Assembly: GCA_020350285.1 (NCBI GenBank)
Contig: CP070708.1
Location: 2,076,144 to 2,108,232, forward strand
Reading direction: 5' to 3'
Length of the DNA: 32,089 nucleotides
DNA from: Anaerolineaceae bacterium
GTDB lineage: Bacteria > Chloroflexota > Anaerolineae > Anaerolineales > E44-bin32
In this document: one piece after another, positions 25,087 to 32,089 of the stretch
Layout of the letters: the number at the start of each line of letters is the position of its first letter
Position numbering within the stretch: position 1 is the first letter of the stretch
Program-made: the position numbers and the translations under genes
The notes under the pieces: model-generated
The model's database searches: none
Told to the model about the DNA's origin: nothing
What the model saw: only the letters and a program-made list of their open reading frames with translations

Positions 25087-27537
25087 ATGTCTGATAAGAC
25101 CCAACATCTGGTGCTGCCGATCACGGGTATGACGTGCGCTAACTGTGTCGCCACCGTAGAAAGAAACATCAAGAAACTCGAAGGTGTCCGTGCTGCGAGT
25201 GTCAATCTGGCCTCCGAACGCGCCAGTGTTGAGTTTGATCCGTCCACTGTCGATCAGGGACAAATCGTTGAGCGCATCCAACGCGCAGGATATGGCATCG
25301 CCACAGGCGAAGCCGATCTCGTGCTGCAACGGCTGAGCGATGATAACGATGCACGGCGCCTGGAACGGGCTCTTTCGATGCTGGATGGCATCACTGAGGC
25401 CACCGCAAACTTGGCTACGGAACGAATTCGAGTGCGTTACATCCCAACCGTTGTCAGTCAAGCCGAGATCCGCCGCGCGATCAAAGAGGCCGGATTTGAA
25501 GCGCTTGAATCTACCGGGCAGATCGAAGATGTGGAGCGCCAAGCACGAGAGCGGGAAATCCGTCGTCAAAGGAACCTTTTGATCCTCGGTCTATCCTTTA
25601 CCGTTCCCCTCTTCCTCCTATCGATGTTTGGAGATCTGGGTATCATCCCTGAAGCCATCGTACAAGCAGACTGGTACAGGTGGTTGATGTTTACCCTAGC
25701 GACACCGGTCCAATTCGTAGTCGGCTGGCAATACTACGATGGCGCTTTCAAAGCGCTAAGAAACCGTAGCGCGAACATGGATGTTCTCATTGCCATGGGC
25801 TCCTCCGCTGCCTACTTCTATTCGTTGCCCGTTTTGTTTGGCTGGATCGATGGCCATCTTTACTTCGAAACCGCGGCCGTCATCATCACCCTGATCGTTC
25901 TAGGGAAGTTCCTCGAAGCGCGTGCCAAAGGCCGCACCAGCGCGGCGATTAAAAAGCTGCTCAATTTGCAGGCGAAAACTGCTCGCGTAATACGGGAAGG
26001 TATCGAGCAGGATGTCGCGACGGATGAAGTACGAATCGGTGATCTGGTGATCGTCCGTCCAGGTGAAAAAATCCCCGTCGATGGCGTTGTTATCGAAGGG
26101 AGAACAGCGGTAGATGAATCGATGCTCACTGGGGAGTCGTTTCCTGTTGAGAAGAACCCTGGAGATGAGGTCATTGGGGCGACACTCAACAAAATGGGCA
26201 TGATTAAATTCGAAGCCACAAAAGTGGGGAAAGAAACTGCGCTTGCTCAGATCATCCGTCTTGTTGAGGAAGCACAAGGGACCAAGGCTCCTATCCAACG
26301 TTTAGCGGACAGAGTTTCTTCGATCTTTGTCCCAGCTGTCATCGTCATAGCAGTGATAACTTTTCTCGGATGGTATTTCCTTGCACCAACCCCACAGGGG
26401 GAAATATCAGCTTTCACCCGTGCGTTGATCAACATGGTGGCGGTGCTCGTGATCGCGTGTCCTTGTGCGATGGGATTGGCAACACCTACGGCGGTGATGG
26501 TGGGAACCGGGAAAGGCACTCAATACGGCATTTTGTATAGATCTAGTGAGGCTCTTGAGCGCACGGGTCAGTTAACCACCGTGGTCTTGGATAAGACAGG
26601 AACGATCACAAGAGGTCAACCCGCAGTGACGGACATCCTGGTTGCGGATTTTGACGGCACTGAGGAACAGTTATTGCAGATAGCTGCCAGTGCGGAGAGA
26701 GGTTCAGAGCACCCTCTCGGTGAAGCGATCGTGGCTGCGGCGGGTGAACGAGGCCTGGAGTTGCTAGATCCAGACCACTTCCAAGCAGTTGCAGGTCATG
26801 GTGTTGAAGCACAAATTGGGGCCAAACAAGTCCTCGTTGGCTCTCCAAAATACATGGTCGAAAATGGTATTTCACTCGATGGTCTAATATCCAATATGGA
26901 AGCGCTTCAAATGGAAGCGAAGACCGTCGTGACCGTTGGGATCGATCAGCGTATCGCAGGGTTGATGGGAATCGCAGATACGGTTAAGGACGGTTCTCAC
27001 ACTGCGATCGCTGAGCTCCAGGATATGGGACTTGAAGTGGCCATGGTTACCGGTGATAATCGCCAGACCGCCGAGGCGATCGCTCGTGATGTTGGTATCA
27101 ACATCAAGGATGATCGAGGGCGGATCCTCGTCCGTTCAGAAGTACTGCCTGGGGACAAAGTCGATGAGATCAAGGCTATGCAGAATGACGGCAAGATCGT
27201 AGCGATGGTCGGAGATGGGATTAACGACGCCCCAGCTTTAGCTCAAGCCGATGTGGGAATCAGCATTGGCACAGGCACGGATGTGGCTATCGCCGCTGCA
27301 CCGATCACTTTGGTCAGCGGTGATTTGACAGGCGTACCCCGCGCCATTGCCCTCTCGAGAGGTACTGTGAAGACGATCAAACAGAATCTGTTCTGGGCGT
27401 TCATCTATAACATTTTACTCATCCCAGCTGCGGCTCTTGGCTTTTTGAATCCAATGCTCGCCGCTGGGGCGATGGCGTTTAGCTCGATTTTCGTTGTAAC
27501 AAATAGCCTCAGGCTGCGTGGATTTAGGCTTGCATAG
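25087..27537 (+). CDS. copA: Cu(I)-exporting P1B-type ATPase CopA
   Basis: The pump exports Cu(I) across the cytoplasmic membrane. The 816-residue protein has two N-terminal HMA domains. The first keeps GMTCANC (Cys17, Cys20). The second (about 77-143) has lost the CxxC entirely. Eight helices follow, with CPC at 458-460, DKTGT at 502-506, the SEHPLGEAI nucleotide-binding His, TGDNRQTA and [10 protein letters not shown]. The last helix carries the 'MAFSS...NSLRL' pattern of Cu(I) pumps. It is the final gene of the csoR-copZ-copA operon. Loss of metal ligands in one HMA domain is known in other CopA proteins and should not abolish transport. Confidence 0.96.
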   Translation: MSDKTQHLVLPITGMTCANCVATVERNIKKLEGVRAASVNLASERASVEFDPSTVDQGQIVERIQRAGYGIATGEADLVLQRLSDDNDARRLERALSMLDGITEATANLATERIRVRYIPTVVSQAEIRRAIKEAGFEALESTGQIEDVERQAREREIRRQRNLLILGLSFTVPLFLLSMFGDLGIIPEAIVQADWYRWLMFTLATPVQFVVGWQYYDGAFKALRNRSANMDVLIAMGSSAAYFYSLPVLFGWIDGHLYFETAAVIITLIVLGKFLEARAKGRTSAAIKKLLNLQAKTARVIREGIEQDVATDEVRIGDLVIVRPGEKIPVDGVVIEGRTAVDESMLTGESFPVEKNPGDEVIGATLNKMGMIKFEATKVGKETALAQIIRLVEEAQGTKAPIQRLADRVSSIFVPAVIVIAVITFLGWYFLAPTPQGEISAFTRALINMVAVLVIACPCAMGLATPTAVMVGTGKGTQYGILYRSSEALERTGQLTTVVLDKTGTITRGQPAVTDILVADFDGTEEQLLQIAASAERGSEHPLGEAIVAAAGERGLELLDPDHFQAVAGHGVEAQIGAKQVLVGSPKYMVENGISLDGLISNMEALQMEAKTVVTVGIDQRIAGLMGIADTVKDGSHTAIAELQDMGLEVAMVTGDNRQTAEAIARDVGINIKDDRGRILVRSEVLPGDKVDEIKAMQNDGKIVAMVGDGINDAPALAQADVGISIGTGTDVAIAAAPITLVSGDLTGVPRAIALSRGTVKTIKQNLFWAFIYNILLIPAAALGFLNPMLAAGAMAFSSIFVVTNSLRLRGFRLA

Positions 27538-27634
27538 ATGAGGTTGAATCCACAAGAGATACACAGACATAGACCTACATATGACGTTTTTCATTAGATT
27601 CACAGTTAAAATATCCTGGCATGGACGGGAATCC

Positions 27635-27663
27635 TTGCCGGAAGCCATTGGATCGGTTATCCT
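27635..27663 (+). promoter_or_regulatory. Promoter of the CcdA-TlpA-Grx operon
   Basis: TTGCCG (27635-27640) and TATCCT (27658-27663) are separated by 17 bases. A leader of about 64 bases would precede the GTG at 27734. Nothing else is recognisable in the 196 bases between copA and ccdA. Confidence 0.5.
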
Positions 27664-27733
27664 TTTCCACTAAATTCGGGGATCTCAGGCAGGATCCGAG
27701 CGAGGATCTGATTAAGCGGAGGGAACTCCTGAA

Positions 27734-28480
27734 GTGGATCTATCGACCGTAACATTGAACCCTTACTGGATGGGCATTGCAGCACTTGCGGGACTTTTAT
27801 CATTTCTATCCCCATGTGTACTCGCGCTCGTTCCAGCTTACATTGGCTATCTCGGCGGTAGGTCATTAACAACATCGGGCGAGGTCGTTAGCAATAGAAC
27901 GACAACTTTCCTCCATGGACTAGCTTTCGTTTTTGGCTTTAGTCTGGTCTTTGTCATTGGTGGCGCCGCGCTGGGAGCATTAGGGAGTTTAATTGGGGAT
28001 TATTTTGTGAAGCGATGGATCGCTCGCATCGGCGGTGCGGTTGTCATCATCTTCGGTCTGCATACCATGGGTGTCATCAACATCCCATTTTTGGATTATG
28101 ATACACGCCGTCAAGTCCAACCCAATCCACGTTTAGGCTATTTGGCTTCGGTAGTAATGGGTGTGTTTTTCTCGGCCGGATGGGCACCGTGCATCGGACC
28201 TGTTCTGGGGACAATTCTAAATCTAGCTCTTTTCTCAGGCGAAGTGACGCAGGGCGTGATCCTTCTGAGCGCGTATTCTGTTGGGATGGCGGTTCCGTTT
28301 TTGCTCGCAGCGTTAGGGATGGGGCAAGTTACATCATTGATGAAGCGTCATAGCCAAGCCATCCGCTATCTTTCTATCGCTACGGGCATCTTGCTGGTCG
28401 CAGTCGGTATTATGCTCATTACTGGAACATTAGAGCGGCTTGCGCAATTTGCTCCGATCATTCCTGATATCGGTTTATGA
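27734..28480 (+). CDS. ccdA: CcdA/DsbD-type transmembrane thiol-disulfide carrier
   Basis: CcdA carries reducing equivalents from cytoplasmic thioredoxin across the membrane to extracytoplasmic thioredoxin-like proteins. The 248-residue protein has six or seven helices. The two redox cysteines are Cys28 (FLSPCVLALVP) and Cys153 (AGWAPCIGPVLG), in the two pseudo-symmetric SPC/APC motifs. The start is GTG 27734 behind GGAGGG. It is followed by a TlpA/ResA protein and a glutaredoxin fusion, so it most likely feeds them. It may serve cytochrome c maturation, but no haem-lyase gene is present here. Confidence 0.94.
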   Translation: MDLSTVTLNPYWMGIAALAGLLSFLSPCVLALVPAYIGYLGGRSLTTSGEVVSNRTTTFLHGLAFVFGFSLVFVIGGAALGALGSLIGDYFVKRWIARIGGAVVIIFGLHTMGVINIPFLDYDTRRQVQPNPRLGYLASVVMGVFFSAGWAPCIGPVLGTILNLALFSGEVTQGVILLSAYSVGMAVPFLLAALGMGQVTSLMKRHSQAIRYLSIATGILLVAVGIMLITGTLERLAQFAPIIPDIGL

Positions 28481-28504
28481 ACTTCCATCCGTGATCGTTT
28501 GCGC

Positions 28505-29089
28505 ATGAAAAAACATTGGATATTTCTAACAATCGGCGTACTCTTTGGCTTAGCGATTGGGGTTGTGATACTGATGCGGTTACCTCTTCAACCTGCTCCG
28601 ATCTTGATTGAAACGGAAGAGGTGGATCAATTCATTGAAGAGCAAACTGAAGATAATGCTTTGCCCTTCAGAGGTTATTTAGCTCCGGATTTTGAGTTAA
28701 CGGACTTGGAAGGGGACATCCACCGTTTGAGTGATTTTCGAGGAAAAGTGGTTCTATTAAATTTCTGGGCTACCTGGTGTGGACCATGCCGGCGTGAGAT
28801 GATGACTTTTCAAACTCAATTCGAAAAATCAGAAGGTGAGGGGTTGGCCGTTTTGGCTGTTAATAATGATGAGTCAGAAGATCTCATACGATTCTTCATT
28901 GATGGTTTAGATCTGACCTTTCCCATCCTGCTCGATCCAGGGGCAAAGGTTCAGGAACTATATCGGGTTCAACGATATCCGGCGAGTTTCTTTGTTGATC
29001 CTGATGGTGTGATCCGCTTTATTCATCTCGGTCTTCTGACGGATAAGCAGTTGGATGACTACCTGGTGAGGATCAAGACGGAACAATGA
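28505..29089 (+). CDS. Membrane-anchored thioredoxin-like protein (TlpA/ResA family)
   Basis: The 194-residue protein has an N-terminal signal anchor (5-24), a 30-residue acidic linker and a TlpA-like thioredoxin fold. Its active site is WCGPC (Cys92, Cys95), preceded by VVLLNFWAT. The cis-Pro region reads RYPASFFVDPDG. It should reduce disulfides outside the membrane using electrons from CcdA. ATG 28505 is preferred over TTG 28499; neither has a strong ribosome site. The TGA overlaps the next ATG (ATGA), which implies translational coupling with the glutaredoxin fusion. Confidence 0.92.
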   Translation: MKKHWIFLTIGVLFGLAIGVVILMRLPLQPAPILIETEEVDQFIEEQTEDNALPFRGYLAPDFELTDLEGDIHRLSDFRGKVVLLNFWATWCGPCRREMMTFQTQFEKSEGEGLAVLAVNNDESEDLIRFFIDGLDLTFPILLDPGAKVQELYRVQRYPASFFVDPDGVIRFIHLGLLTDKQLDDYLVRIKTEQ

Positions 29090-30054
29090 TTCGAGTCACT
29101 TTATACACACGTAAGAATTGTCATCTATGCGACCAAGCACGGGCTGATCTTGATTCCTTGCAGGCCGACTTTCCTCACGAGCTGGTGGAGATAGACATCG
29201 ATAGCGATCCGGTCTTGGAAGAGCGGTACAAGGAGATTGTACCGGTCGCGCAAGTTGGACCTTATAAACTCGAGGCGCTCTTCACAGCGACGGACTTACA
29301 GGTAGCGCTAGGAGCAGCCAGGGACGGATTGCGGCGACCTCAGGCGGCAGTTGTGGTGTCTCGTAAACCCGCGATCATCCTCAACAAGGTCGTTCTCTTC
29401 CTATCCAAGCATTGGCTAGCGATCATCAACTTGATCTTTTTTCTTTATGTTGGGCTGCCCTTTACCGCTCCCCTATTGATGAAAGCGGGTGAGACACGCA
29501 CTGGCCTTTGGATTCAAAGGATATATTCACCGCATTGTCACCAGTTAGCATATCGATCATGGTTCCTCTTCGGAGATCAACCTGCTTATCCGCTTGAATC
29601 GGCTAATACATCGTTGGTGCCGTATGGGGAGGCCACAGGTTTGGATGGTGATGATTATTGGGAGGCGAAAGAGTTTATTGGAAATGATCAAATTGGGTAC
29701 AAGGTCGTGCTCTGTCAGCGAGATATCGCGACATGGGGGGGGATGCTGGTCGCAGGATTGATATTCGGTCTTGTTCGTAAACGGATAAAACCCTTACCCA
29801 TACTGATATGGCTTCTCGTAGGTGTGCTGCCTATTGCACTCGATGGAGGAACACAAATCCTCTCCGAGTTACCGTTCTTGTCCTTTCCCCCTCGCGAGAG
29901 CACACCCTTCTTGCGTACGGTAACAGGGACGTTGTTCGGCATCATGAACATTTGGTTGGCTTTCCCCTACCTTGAAGAGAGCATGAACGATATACGTGTT
30001 ATGGTGACATCCAAGCTGGCTGCAGCTGAGCAGCGAACAGCGATTCCTGAATAG
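29086..30054 (+). CDS. Glutaredoxin-like domain fused to a DUF2085 membrane domain
   Basis: The 322-residue protein starts with a glutaredoxin-like domain (1-80) with Cys12-His-Leu-Cys15 and the cis-Pro region 'VPVAQVGPYKLE'. Helices at about 100-130, 216-230, 237-252 and 275-295 form a DUF2085 domain. Its conserved features are visible: SPHCHQLAYRS (148-158), CQRDIA (210-215) and LDGGTQ (252-257). The Cys residues of CHQ and CQRD could form a second redox pair or a metal site near the membrane. There is no signal peptide, so the glutaredoxin part is predicted to be cytoplasmic. Operon context with CcdA and TlpA supports a thiol-relay role. DUF2085 has no established function. Confidence 0.83.
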   Translation: MIRVTLYTRKNCHLCDQARADLDSLQADFPHELVEIDIDSDPVLEERYKEIVPVAQVGPYKLEALFTATDLQVALGAARDGLRRPQAAVVVSRKPAIILNKVVLFLSKHWLAIINLIFFLYVGLPFTAPLLMKAGETRTGLWIQRIYSPHCHQLAYRSWFLFGDQPAYPLESANTSLVPYGEATGLDGDDYWEAKEFIGNDQIGYKVVLCQRDIATWGGMLVAGLIFGLVRKRIKPLPILIWLLVGVLPIALDGGTQILSELPFLSFPPRESTPFLRTVTGTLFGIMNIWLAFPYLEESMNDIRVMVTSKLAAAEQRTAIPE

Positions 30055-30109
30055 CTGCTGATTTCCAAACCAGTGCTATATCACGACGAAACTGGCGAAA
30101 ATTAATAAC

Positions 30110-30144
30110 GAAAGTCATCCTTCGACGGGCTCAGGATGACTTTC
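30110..30144. repeat. REP-like palindrome, 'GTCATCC...GGATGAC' type
   Basis: GAAAGTCATCC (30110-30120) and GGATGACTTTC (30134-30144) are exact complements around TTCGACGGGCTCA. This resembles a dispersed palindrome I recall from intergenic DNA of many bacteria. It stands 56 bases after the redox operon and could also act as its transcript end, since TTTCTTGTG follows. Confidence 0.65.
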
Positions 30145-30209
30145 TTGTGTATTAATCAAATAGCACGATGAGCCTTCTTTGTCCTGAGTTAAAAAAGTGA
30201 GGGATTTTA

Positions 30210-30288
30210 CCCTCACCCCTGCCCTCTCCCTGAAAGGGGGAGGGAGCTGTTTCCCTCTCCCCTTTGGGGAGAGGGTTAGGGTGAGGGG
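30210..30288. repeat. Composite REP-like element, 'CCCTCACCC...GGGTGAGGG' type
   Basis: Outer arms 30210-30230 and 30267-30287 (21 bases each) are complementary at 18 positions. An inner inverted repeat (GGGGGAGGGA / TCCCTCTCCCC) lies between them, so the element is two nested hairpins. It closely resembles a dispersed intergenic element recalled from several phyla. Together with the palindrome at 30110 it fills most of the gene-free stretch 30055-30400; the remainder shows only the pgeF promoter candidate. Confidence 0.7.
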
Positions 30289-30385
30289 AGCTCTTCAATA
30301 AGTATGTAACTATCGTCCATTGTCTTAATTGTGTTATATCACGAGCACACCTCTCCTTCCCATCCTTCTGGATGACCCATCTCCA

Positions 30386-30394
30386 TGGTAGACT
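30386..30394 (+). promoter_or_regulatory. Extended -10 placing pgeF as a leaderless transcript
   Basis: TGG followed by TAGACT (30389-30394) is an extended -10 element six bases before the pgeF ATG. The -35 is weak (TTCTGG, 30366-30371). Transcription would begin at or next to the ATG, and no Shine-Dalgarno is present, both consistent with leaderless translation. Confidence 0.45.
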
Positions 30395-30400
30395 CAAACT

Positions 30401-31183
30401 ATGCCTTTCCAGCAGATAGGTCCACTTCGTTTTTATCAATTTGAAACCCTTTCTCACCCTGGTCTAAACCACGCGATCGTGACTCGCCAGGGAGGTGTGA
30501 GTCCAAATCCCTGGTTCTCGCTTAATATTGGGGGCAATGTTGGCGATGAAAGCACGCGAGTTAGGGAAAATCTCAAGCGTGCTTGCACGGTCATCGGTCG
30601 CGATCCTGATTCAATTTATGATGTATGGCAAGTCCATTCCTCTCGAGTTGTTCGTGCAGAAATCCCCAGAATGGGGGGAGAATTAATCAAAGCGGATGTG
30701 CTGATAAGTAACGACCCCAGCGTTACGTTGTTGATGAGGTTCGCGGATTGCGTGCCGATATTTCTCTATGATCCAGTACATCGGGCAATCGGTTTAGTAC
30801 ATTCTGGTTGGTTGGGAACCGCCCGCGGCGCACCGGTGGCCGGAGTTCGAGCGATGGTGGAGGCATTCGGAACTCGTCCAGAAGATTTATGTGTGGGTAT
30901 CGGACCTGCCATTGGTCCTGATCATTACCCCATCGGCTCTGAGGTAGTTGGATGCATGCGAGATGCATTCGGTTCCAATGCAGATAATCATTTGCAGATT
31001 CATGATGGTGAAATTTATCTGAATTTATGGTCAGCTAACCGTGAAATGTTAGAGGGTGAAGGTGTCAGATCCATTGAGGTGGCTGAGTTATGCACGGCCT
31101 GTCATCTCGAGGATTGGTACTCACACCGGGGTGAAGGACAGATCACGGGACGATTTGGGGCCATGATCGCTTTGAATATTTAA
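30401..31183 (+). CDS. pgeF: Peptidoglycan editing factor / multicopper-oxidase-like (YfiH, YlmD family)
   Basis: The 260-residue protein belongs to the YfiH/PgeF (DUF152) family, whose members act on purine nucleosides or proofread UDP-MurNAc-linked precursors in E. coli. The three metal ligands are present: His79 (WQVHS), Cys117 (FADCVPI) and His134 (VHSGWLGT). The usual 'CTACHLEDWYSHR' block and the final 'GRFGAMIAL' are also intact. The start is ATG 30401; no ribosome site is visible and a -10 lies directly upstream. It is followed by yggT and yggU genes, as in the ylm region near division genes of many bacteria. Confidence 0.93.
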   Translation: MPFQQIGPLRFYQFETLSHPGLNHAIVTRQGGVSPNPWFSLNIGGNVGDESTRVRENLKRACTVIGRDPDSIYDVWQVHSSRVVRAEIPRMGGELIKADVLISNDPSVTLLMRFADCVPIFLYDPVHRAIGLVHSGWLGTARGAPVAGVRAMVEAFGTRPEDLCVGIGPAIGPDHYPIGSEVVGCMRDAFGSNADNHLQIHDGEIYLNLWSANREMLEGEGVRSIEVAELCTACHLEDWYSHRGEGQITGRFGAMIALNI

Positions 31184-31276
31184 CAATAGAATCAGATTTT
31201 CATCAAATCCAGATAAAGTCTGCATAGTGGTCTAACTTATGAGATAATTTATGTGCTTGGTTGAGGTGGTAAAGAT

Positions 31277-31528
31277 ATGGGGTATGCAATTGACTTGATC
31301 CGTCTATTGTCCCGCGCACTGACGTTAATAATCTTCGCGGATATCATCGTAAGTTACATTCTGAGTCCTTATCATCCATTTCGGAAGGCACTTGATTCGA
31401 TCGTTCAACCGATGTTGGCTCCTATTCGTCGGATCATGCCGCCTTCAGGCATGTTCGATTTCAGCCCATTTGTATTGCTGATCGTGATCCAGCTGGTTGA
31501 GAGAATTCTGATCAGCCTATTGATATAA
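31277..31528 (+). CDS. yggT: YggT/YlmG family membrane protein
   Basis: The 83-residue protein has two hydrophobic helices (about 8-28 and 62-82) linked by the family loop with 'SPYHPFRKALDSIVQPMLAPIRRIMPP'-like residues. YggT/YlmG proteins affect nucleoid or division organisation and, in chloroplast relatives, cytochrome assembly; the mechanism is not established. GAGGTGG precedes the ATG. It is followed 15 bases later by the yggU-type gene. The interval 31184-31276 has only a poor promoter candidate (GATAAT at 31243-31248). Confidence 0.92.
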   Translation: MGYAIDLIRLLSRALTLIIFADIIVSYILSPYHPFRKALDSIVQPMLAPIRRIMPPSGMFDFSPFVLLIVIQLVERILISLLI

Positions 31529-31543
31529 TGTCAGGAAGTGAGC

Positions 31544-31855
31544 ATGCGCAGATATAAGCTACATAATGGTAAAAAGGGGGCAGCTCTAACCATAAGGGTC
31601 ACACCTCGGTCGAGAAAAACCGAGTTCGGAGGGGTGATGGAGGATGGCACCATACGTGTTCGAGTAGCCGCTCCGCCAGTGGAGGGAAAGGCGAACACCG
31701 CTCTCGTAAAATTCTTGGCCAAGGTATTGGGGGTACGTAAGAATCGGATTGATATCGTCGCAGGTGAGAAGGGGCTTGACAAGATTATCTCGATTCTTGA
31801 TATGTCGGCCGAGGATGCAGAACAGCGGATACAAGGTTTTTTGGGGGAGGAATAG
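31544..31855 (+). CDS. yggU: DUF167/YggU family protein
   Basis: The 103-residue protein has the DUF167 pattern: 'IRVTPRSRKTEFGG', the hallmark APPVEGKANTALVKFLAK, and 'IVAGEKGLDKII'. Members are small cytoplasmic alpha/beta proteins of unknown function often encoded next to yggT, as here. ATG 31544 is chosen over GTG 31538 because AGGA lies seven bases upstream of the ATG. The C-terminal tail is slightly longer than the minimal domain. Confidence 0.93.
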   Translation: MRRYKLHNGKKGAALTIRVTPRSRKTEFGGVMEDGTIRVRVAAPPVEGKANTALVKFLAKVLGVRKNRIDIVAGEKGLDKIISILDMSAEDAEQRIQGFLGEE

Positions 31856-31921
31856 CCCAGTTTGGTTAGGTCATAAATATAAATTCTCGACGGGGCTTCA
31901 AAGATCGTCCATGGGGAAAAT

Positions 31922-31949
31922 AAAAGGCACGCTCAGCGTGTGCCTTTTT
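31922..31949 (+). terminator. Rho-independent terminator after yggU
   Basis: AAAAGGCACGC (31922-31932) pairs with GCGTGTGCCTTTTT (31936-31949) with a two-base bulge and a 3-base loop. The upstream A-run and downstream T-run make it usable in both directions. Confidence 0.82.
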
Positions 31950-32014
31950 GAATTAAACAGACACTACGATTCTTTCCCGTAGGCCAGGCATGGGAGCCCT
32001 GCCAGCTGGAATCG

Positions 32015-32040
32015 ATATGGTCTATCTGCTTAGACCATAT
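32015..32040. terminator. Perfect 10-bp hairpin near the window end
   Basis: ATATGGTCTA (32015-32024) and TAGACCATAT (32031-32040) pair perfectly around TCTGCT. TGTTCTGG follows, so the T-run is weak. It may be a terminator for a gene beyond the window on either strand or an operator. The flanking 31950-32089 has no recognised gene. Confidence 0.35.
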
Positions 32041-32089
32041 TGTTCTGGTGACGGCAATTCAACGCCAGTCGCTCTCAATCTCCAGAGCG

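Noticed and set aside
30152..30457. A 101-codon minus-strand open frame between the redox operon and pgeF
   Set aside because: Most of it is a translation of the composite palindrome (the 'PHPNPLPKGE' type of false protein). It also overlaps the pgeF start and has no ribosome site.
1..32089. tRNA, rRNA, CRISPR array, insertion sequence or prophage
   Set aside because: I saw no TpsiC-like arm with a matching acceptor stem, no regularly spaced direct repeats, no transposase and no phage structural genes. The only recombinase-like gene lacks its active site. A covariance-model scan would be the decisive test for small RNAs.

Overview
The window looks like a chromosomal segment from a Chloroflexota bacterium, most likely an Anaerolineae-like lineage. 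This is inferred from the mix of housekeeping genes, the extracytoplasmic Ig-like protein and the style of the dispersed palindromes. No rRNA or marker gene proves it. Gene density is high, and almost all genes lie on the + strand. The only clear minus-strand unit is the pair at 15601-16261. I saw no rRNA, tRNA, CRISPR array, insertion sequence or phage block.

Layout. Positions 1-909 hold the 3' end of a PolX-type DNA polymerase, followed by a DegV fatty-acid-binding protein. A tyrosine-recombinase-like gene that has lost its catalytic residues comes next. It is followed closely by a purine nucleoside phosphorylase and a membrane-anchored Ig-like protein (2103-4517). Then come an acetyltransferase and a nine-helix membrane/GAF/HTH-like regulator (4737-7229), a three-domain S1 protein with its own promoter and terminator (7234-8397), and FtsK. 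A phospholipid synthase and Lgt (10714-12156) follow, then an ABC exporter whose permease is fused to a SpoIIM domain, and an RNase Z-like hydrolase (12292-15441). The minus-strand unit encodes a stand-alone cyclic-nucleotide-binding protein and a 67-residue unknown. It diverges from hsp20-lon, which is followed by an orphan response regulator and an unusual PHP-AlbA fusion protein (16580-21876).

The second half holds an acetyltransferase-MogA-MFS operon (21998-24262). Next is a complete copper homeostasis operon: csoR-copZ-copA behind a near-consensus promoter, with a CsoR-type operator over the start of transcription (24477-27537). A thiol-redox operon follows, consisting of CcdA, a TlpA/ResA thioredoxin and a glutaredoxin-DUF2085 fusion (27734-30054). 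The window ends with a pgeF-yggT-yggU group that resembles the ylm region near division genes in other bacteria (30401-31855).

Shared themes are proteostasis (Hsp20, Lon), envelope work (FtsK, CDP-alcohol phosphatidyltransferase, Lgt, ABC-SpoIIM, YggT), and metal and redox handling (CsoR/CopZ/CopA, CcdA/TlpA/Grx). Intergenic spaces at 24334-24407 and 30110-30288 carry four different dispersed-type palindromes. The least explained items are the recombinase lacking its nucleophile, the PHP-AlbA fusion, the ABC-SpoIIM fusion, the Grx-DUF2085 fusion and the membrane-bound HTH-like regulator.
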